NCBI RefSeq assembly: GCF_000828575.1
Contig: NZ_AP011952.1
Location: 248,001-312,000, forward strand
Reading direction: 5' to 3'
Length of the DNA: 64,000 nt
Source: Methanothermobacter sp. CaT2
GTDB lineage: Archaea; Methanobacteriota; Methanobacteria; Methanobacteriales; Methanothermobacteraceae
The notes under the pieces are model-generated. The model did not search any database and was not told the DNA's origin. It saw only the letters and a list, made by a program, of their open reading frames with translations. Made by a program: the position numbers and the translations under genes. Positions 60,292-64,000 of the stretch are shown piece after piece. Position 1 is the stretch's first letter, and each line of letters opens with the position of its first letter.

Positions 60292-60704
60292 AAAATGAGA
60301 TCTCATCAAAATTGGAAAGATTGGGAGAATACCTGAAAATATTGAAGGGTTATCAATCCCATACCCTGGAAGATCTGAAAAATGATGTCACGTTAAGGGG
60401 AGCTGTTGAAAGATACCTGGAGGTTTCCATAGAATCCTGCCTTGATATTGGAGAAATGATCATATCAAAAGAAAGAGCCAGAAAACCAGAAACCTACAGA
60501 GAGGTAATAGAGATACTCGGGGAGATAGGAGTTTTACCAGAGGATTTTGTGGACAAATTCGCCCCAGCTGCAGGTTTCAGAAACATACTGGTTCATATGT
60601 ACGCAGAAATAGACATTGAAAGGGTCTATGGATACCTGCAAAACAACCTGGATGATATAAACAATTTTGCAAGGTTCATCGCAGAATACCTTAAAAAATC
60701 ATGA
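60288..60704 (+). CDS. hepT: HepT-type HEPN ribonuclease toxin
   Basis: 138 residues, all helical, of the HEPN/DUF86 family. The catalytic motif is FRNILVHMY near residue 105: R-x4-H followed by x-Tyr, the RX4HXY form in which the tyrosine is the AMPylation target of MntA. HepT cleaves RNA when released. Translationally coupled to mntA through ATGA. AT-rich like its partner. The key residues are all present, so the toxin is probably intact. Confidence 0.9.
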   Translation: MKNEISSKLERLGEYLKILKGYQSHTLEDLKNDVTLRGAVERYLEVSIESCLDIGEMIISKERARKPETYREVIEILGEIGVLPEDFVDKFAPAAGFRNILVHMYAEIDIERVYGYLQNNLDDINNFARFIAEYLKKS

Positions 60705-60904
60705 AACAGGGGCATTGCTGCTTTCCTTTTCTCACCATATTTCTCCTTGTAATGATGATTCCATTAGGGCTTAGCCATCTGATGCCATACCTTTATCATC
60801 TCTTTCTCACTCTACCTTCGACCAGAAACCGGCACCTTTATACCTGGAGGTCCGTCATGCAATGAGTCTTACCTGAGTAATATCCCGGCAGAATTATTAA
60901 GGAA

Positions 60905-60949
60905 CACTTATATAATATGAACACACATGAATGTCTATTCATATGTTCA
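60905..60949 (+). promoter_or_regulatory. TATA box with nested palindromic operator (ArsR/SmtB-like)
   Basis: TATATAATA lies at about 60910-60918. Over the expected transcription start lies a nested inverted repeat: outer arms TGAACA (60918-60923) and TGTTCA (60944-60949), inner arms ATGAAT (60927-60932) and ATTCAT (60937-60942). TGAACA/TGTTCA-type palindromes are typical of metal-sensing ArsR/SmtB repressors, and the gene downstream is a metal ATPase. Confidence 0.7.
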
Positions 60950-60959
60950 GGTGAATCTT

Positions 60960-62774
60960 ATGGGATGTGAATGCAGCTCATGTTCATCAGATGATGGTAA
61001 CGAAATACTGGTTATGGTAGCATCAGCCTCACTTCTTGCAGCAGGGATACTCCCTGGTATCCATGGAAGCATGATATCAATTCTCCTCCTTTTTGCCGCG
61101 ATTGTAGCAGCAGGATACAGGATATTTCCGGCAGCAGTCAGGTCAGTACTCAGGGGCCACTTCACGGTGCACCTTCTAATACTCATCGCAGTCACCGGCG
61201 CCATAGCACTGGGTGACTACACTGAAGCAGCCCTTGTAACAGTCCTGTACCAGATTGCAGAGTACCTCGAGGAGTACGCCCACAGAAGATCACATAGATC
61301 CGTGGAGTCCCTCATAAAACTCAGACCCAGAACCGCAAGGGTCCTTGATGGAGGGGAGAGGATCATGGGGGTTGAGGATGTTGAGGAGGGAAGCACCATA
61401 GGTGTGAAACCAGGGGAGACTGTACCCCTCGATGGAACCGTTACCAGGGGGACCTCAAATGTCGACCAGTCCAGCATAACAGGTGAGTCCATCCCGGTTA
61501 CCGTGGGGGAGGGTGACGAGGTATTCGCAGGTACGCAGAACATTGACGGGTACCTGGAGGTCAGGGTTACAAGGACCGCGGGGGCAACCGTCCTTGCAGG
61601 GGTCATTGAAACCGTCAGGAGATCCGCCCTCAGGAGATCCCGCAGGGAACGATTCATTGAACGTTTCGCCTCAATCTACACACCCACAGTCATTGGTCTT
61701 GCAGCCCTCACAGCAATTATACCGGTAATCGCAGGAGCTGACCCGTTCACCTGGATATACCGGGCCCTGGTGCTCCTTGTCATCTCATGCCCCTGCGCCC
61801 TCCTCATATCAACGCCGGTCGCAATGGTCTCCGGGATGACCGCTGCAGCACGCAGGGGGATCCTTGTCAAGGGTTCAGAGTTCCTTGAGAAGATGGCCTC
61901 GGCAGGATGCATCATATTCGATAAAACAGGGACCCTCACCGAGGGAAAACCTGAGGTGATCGCTGTCGAGCCAGAGGAGAGGAGAGATGAGATACTCAGA
62001 ATAGCAGCGTCCCTTGAGATGAAATCCGGGCACCCCATTGCAGAGGCCATAGTGGAATCCTACGGTGGCAGGACCCTTGATGTGACAGACTTCAGGTCCA
62101 TCCCGGGTAGGGGTGTGTCAGGTTACATAGATGGAGTGAGGTACACCCTTGGAAGCCCTGAACTTGCAGGTGGAGAATCCATGGGAGGTACAGAGGTCCA
62201 CCTCGCAGGACCCGAAGGTGTCATCGGCATCATAAGACTCAGGGACCGTATAAGGAGATCTGCAGGGAGGATCACAGAAAGCCTCAGGGAGCGGGGTATC
62301 GGGACCATGATGCTCACAGGTGACAGTGAGGACGCTGCAGCCGCGGTGGCAGCTGAGATCGGCGCTGACAGATACCGTGGAAACCTGTTACCAGAGGATA
62401 AGATGAGGATAATAGGTGAACTGAGCTCTGTGGGAGTTACGGTGATGGTGGGGGATGGTGTTAACGATGCCCCGGCACTGGCAGCGGCGGATGTGGGCAT
62501 AGCCATGGGTGTCAGGGGATCAGATGTGGCCCTTGAAACCGCAGATATAACCCTGGTGGAGGACGACCTTGAGAGGATAGATGAACTCATTGACATCAGC
62601 AGGAGAACAATGGGGACCATAAAGGTTAACACAGGGTTAACCGCTGCAGTGAAGCTGTCCCTGGCCGCCCTCTCTGTCACTGGCCTTGTACCCCTCTGGG
62701 TTGCTGTTGCAGTGGGTGATATGGGCCTTTCACTCTTTGTCATAACAAGCAGTCTTCTTATTGCAGGGGTCTAG
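60960..62774 (+). CDS. P1B-type heavy-metal-transporting ATPase (Zn/Cd/Co type)
   Basis: 604 residues. A short N terminus MGCECSSCSSDD offers cysteines for metal binding in place of a full heavy-metal-associated domain. Core motifs: TGESIPV (actuator), SCPCALLISTPVAM (transmembrane metal site of Zn/Cd-type pumps), DKTGTLTEGKP with the phosphorylated Asp, SGHPIAEAI, and GDGVNDAPALAAADVGIAMG near the end. It should export divalent metal at the cost of ATP. GGTGA lies 5 bases before ATG 60960; the upstream ATG at 60927 is inside the operator. Probably repressed by an ArsR-like sensor not encoded in this window. Confidence 0.93.
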   Translation: MGCECSSCSSDDGNEILVMVASASLLAAGILPGIHGSMISILLLFAAIVAAGYRIFPAAVRSVLRGHFTVHLLILIAVTGAIALGDYTEAALVTVLYQIAEYLEEYAHRRSHRSVESLIKLRPRTARVLDGGERIMGVEDVEEGSTIGVKPGETVPLDGTVTRGTSNVDQSSITGESIPVTVGEGDEVFAGTQNIDGYLEVRVTRTAGATVLAGVIETVRRSALRRSRRERFIERFASIYTPTVIGLAALTAIIPVIAGADPFTWIYRALVLLVISCPCALLISTPVAMVSGMTAAARRGILVKGSEFLEKMASAGCIIFDKTGTLTEGKPEVIAVEPEERRDEILRIAASLEMKSGHPIAEAIVESYGGRTLDVTDFRSIPGRGVSGYIDGVRYTLGSPELAGGESMGGTEVHLAGPEGVIGIIRLRDRIRRSAGRITESLRERGIGTMMLTGDSEDAAAAVAAEIGADRYRGNLLPEDKMRIIGELSSVGVTVMVGDGVNDAPALAAADVGIAMGVRGSDVALETADITLVEDDLERIDELIDISRRTMGTIKVNTGLTAAVKLSLAALSVTGLVPLWVAVAVGDMGLSLFVITSSLLIAGV

Positions 62775-62802
62775 CATCCTGTCAGGCAGAACCCTACTTT
62801 AA

Positions 62803-62848
62803 ATTTTGAGTCTCAAAAAAAATAAAATGGTGGTGCTGGACCACCATT
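62803..62848 (-). terminator. Hairpin and T-tract terminator overlapping a stop codon
   Basis: On the minus strand AATGGTGGT-ccagc-ACCACCATT (62848-62826) forms a 9-bp stem starting in the stop codon of the gene at 62847. It is followed by TTTTATTTTTTTT. Beyond lies the small palindrome TTTTGAG-a-CTCAAAA, which may also serve the ATPase gene from the other side. Confidence 0.8.
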
Positions 62849-64000
62849 AAAAGGGAAGGCTGGCGTATATTCCCTTGATATTTGCTGTTGCAGTGTTCCA
62901 GCTGTTCACAGCACCGAGGCTGTTTTTTGAGCTCGTGGCATCTGCAGCGTACCATGTGTCACCCACAAGCACCTGTACCCACACATGGCCATAGGTGTTA
63001 CCTGATGTGAAGGTACATGTTCCATGCACGTACCTTGCAGCAAGACCCGCAGCCCTGAAGAGGGCAACCAGGAGGTGCGAGTGATCCACACAGTTACCTG
63101 TCCTGTATTTGAGTGTACCCGTGGCACCGTACCTTGTGTTGTAGTAGAAGCTGTAGCTTATCCTGTCACGCACCCAGTTAAAGATGGCTGTTGCCTTATC
63201 CCATGCACCGGTTAATCCTGCTGTCAGGTTTGCTGCAAGTGATTTAATCGATGGATCATTAACCTGACAGTTTGCTGTTGCAGCAAGGTACCGGGAGGTG
63301 CTCTCACCAGTGTAGGGATCGTTCTCGGCTCTGTTCCTGAGTGATGCTGTGGGTGCTGTTGATGCACTGATCTTCTTGATGATGACATAGTTTGGTAATC
63401 TATTGTTGTCACTCTGGAATTTGAGGATCCTTGCAACTGCGTAGACGAGGTTGTCATAGGATATCTTTCCTATGGCCGAACTCACGTAGTTGGGTGCTCT
63501 CCTGTTGCTGTCTATGAATTTAAGTACACTGGATGCCACTTTGAGATACGCTGACTTTGAAAGCTGTCCTGTGGCTGAACCTGAAGGGTTCGGTGCGTTG
63601 CCAACTGTGCGCAGCGTCAGTGAGATCCTGGACCCTCCAAGTTTCAGAAGGTCCTTCAGCATGAGGTCGAGGAACTGAGCAGTACCCAGTTTCTGGCCTC
63701 CCACTGAAACTGTCGCCGGGAGTTTACCGCAGGTTTCGATGTACCTCACCAGGTCTGCTGCAGCTTCCCTGATGGTCACAGACGTTATGCCTGCGCTGTC
63801 ACCTGCAGCCCTCACTGTGCCGGTGGAGTTCTCCATGTTCACAGCCACTGAAGCTGAGGAATTGCTGCTGCCATTAACATTCAGCGGACCTCCAGATTCT
63901 GTGGCCCTGCTTTCATCTGCATCTTGAGTACAGGATTCATTGCAGTTCTCTCCTGGATCAGAGGGTGTGCTCTGATCCCCTCTATCTGCAGATCCTGTTT
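62847..64000 (-). CDS. Pseudomurein-binding-repeat, transglutaminase-fold protein (5' end outside window)
   Basis: The frame is open to the window edge, so the N terminus is missing; a GTG at 63848 is only an internal candidate. The visible ~384 residues start with a Ser/Asn/Glu-rich region with two cysteines. Then come three pseudomurein-binding-type repeats (GKLPATVSVG, RRAPNYVSSA, NRLPNYVII) and a C-terminal cysteine domain with RTGNCVDHSH, GHVWVQ and AADATSS as Cys-His-Asp. It is closely similar to 19051-20667, including the hairpin terminator. Likely a wall-bound peptide-cleaving or cross-linking enzyme; this is inferred from the phage PeiW/PeiP layout. Confidence 0.85.
   Translation of the reverse strand, partial: TGSADRGDQSTPSDPGENCNESCTQDADESRATESGGPLNVNGSSNSSASVAVNMENSTGTVRAAGDSAGITSVTIREAAADLVRYIETCGKLPATVSVGGQKLGTAQFLDLMLKDLLKLGGSRISLTLRTVGNAPNPSGSATGQLSKSAYLKVASSVLKFIDSNRRAPNYVSSAIGKISYDNLVYAVARILKFQSDNNRLPNYVIIKKISASTAPTASLRNRAENDPYTGESTSRYLAATANCQVNDPSIKSLAANLTAGLTGAWDKATAIFNWVRDRISYSFYYNTRYGATGTLKYRTGNCVDHSHLLVALFRAAGLAARYVHGTCTFTSGNTYGHVWVQVLVGDTWYAADATSSKNSLGAVNSWNTATANIKGIYASLPF

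Noticed and set aside
60927-60959. Upstream ATG of the metal ATPase
   Set aside because: It lies inside the operator near the transcription start and has no ribosome site; ATG 60960 has GGTGA at 5 bases.
1-64000. tRNA, rRNA, insertion sequence or prophage genes
   Set aside because: I looked in the intergenic gaps and among the products and saw none; a covariance-model scan would be needed to exclude small RNAs.

Overview
The window looks like a hydrogenotrophic, pseudomurein-walled methanogen of the Methanobacteriales, most likely a Methanothermobacter. The reasons are a complete Eha-type energy-converting [NiFe]-hydrogenase operon with its usual accessory genes, three secreted proteins that join pseudomurein-binding-type repeats to a transglutaminase-fold cysteine catalytic domain, many GTG/TTG starts behind GGAGG/GGTGAT ribosome binding sites, and AT-rich TATA boxes. 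I see no rRNA, tRNA, CRISPR array or transposase.

Layout. 0-4 kb (minus strand): polysaccharide flippase, glycyl radical enzyme and its radical-SAM activase, as one overlapping operon. 4.2-10.3 kb: a small membrane protein, a YdjM-type membrane protein and a 1552-residue CobN/Mg-chelatase-like surface protein. 10.4-12.7 kb: a decayed cupin gene, a fourfold tandem repeat, a secreted alpha/beta hydrolase with a membrane-anchored partner, and a 45-residue zinc-ribbon gene. 12.9-22.9 kb: two orphan HisKA_2 histidine kinases flanking two wall-binding transglutaminase-like proteins and a Kef-type antiporter. 23-44.5 kb: a large envelope-polymer region with three Wzx-like flippases in the window's first 41.5 kb, GT2 and GT4 glycosyltransferases, three sugar-nucleotide epimerases, two TagB/TagF-type CDP-glycerol glycerophosphotransferase homologues, and an operon of a nucleotidyltransferase, a GpsA-type glycerol-3-phosphate dehydrogenase and a flippase. 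Together these could make and export a glycerol-phosphate-containing polymer. 45.3-57.9 kb: ehaA to ehaT. 58.1-59.5 kb: a polyferredoxin and a CBS-domain protein. 59.9-60.7 kb: a MntA/HepT (MNT-HEPN) pair. 60.9-62.8 kb: a P1B metal ATPase behind a palindromic operator. 62.8 kb to the edge: a third wall-binding transglutaminase-like protein, cut by the window end.

Three patterns cut across the annotation. (1) Tandem duplications with a period near 50 bp recur. Most span or touch a stop codon, and several cover a whole stop-to-start gene junction (5.4, 10.7, 39.9, 41.5, 46.7, 47.0, 57.9 kb); one inside a glycosyltransferase gene breaks its frame (32.4 kb). (2) Four genes appear to start at ATT or ATA, correctly placed behind a strong ribosome binding site and with no usable ATG/GTG/TTG (16.9, 20.7, 30.8, 53.7 kb). 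(3) Several reading frames are broken by single-base changes in short homopolymers (5.6, 32-33, 44.8 kb), which could be real decay or sequence error. All functional calls are from reading the sequence; no database search was run.
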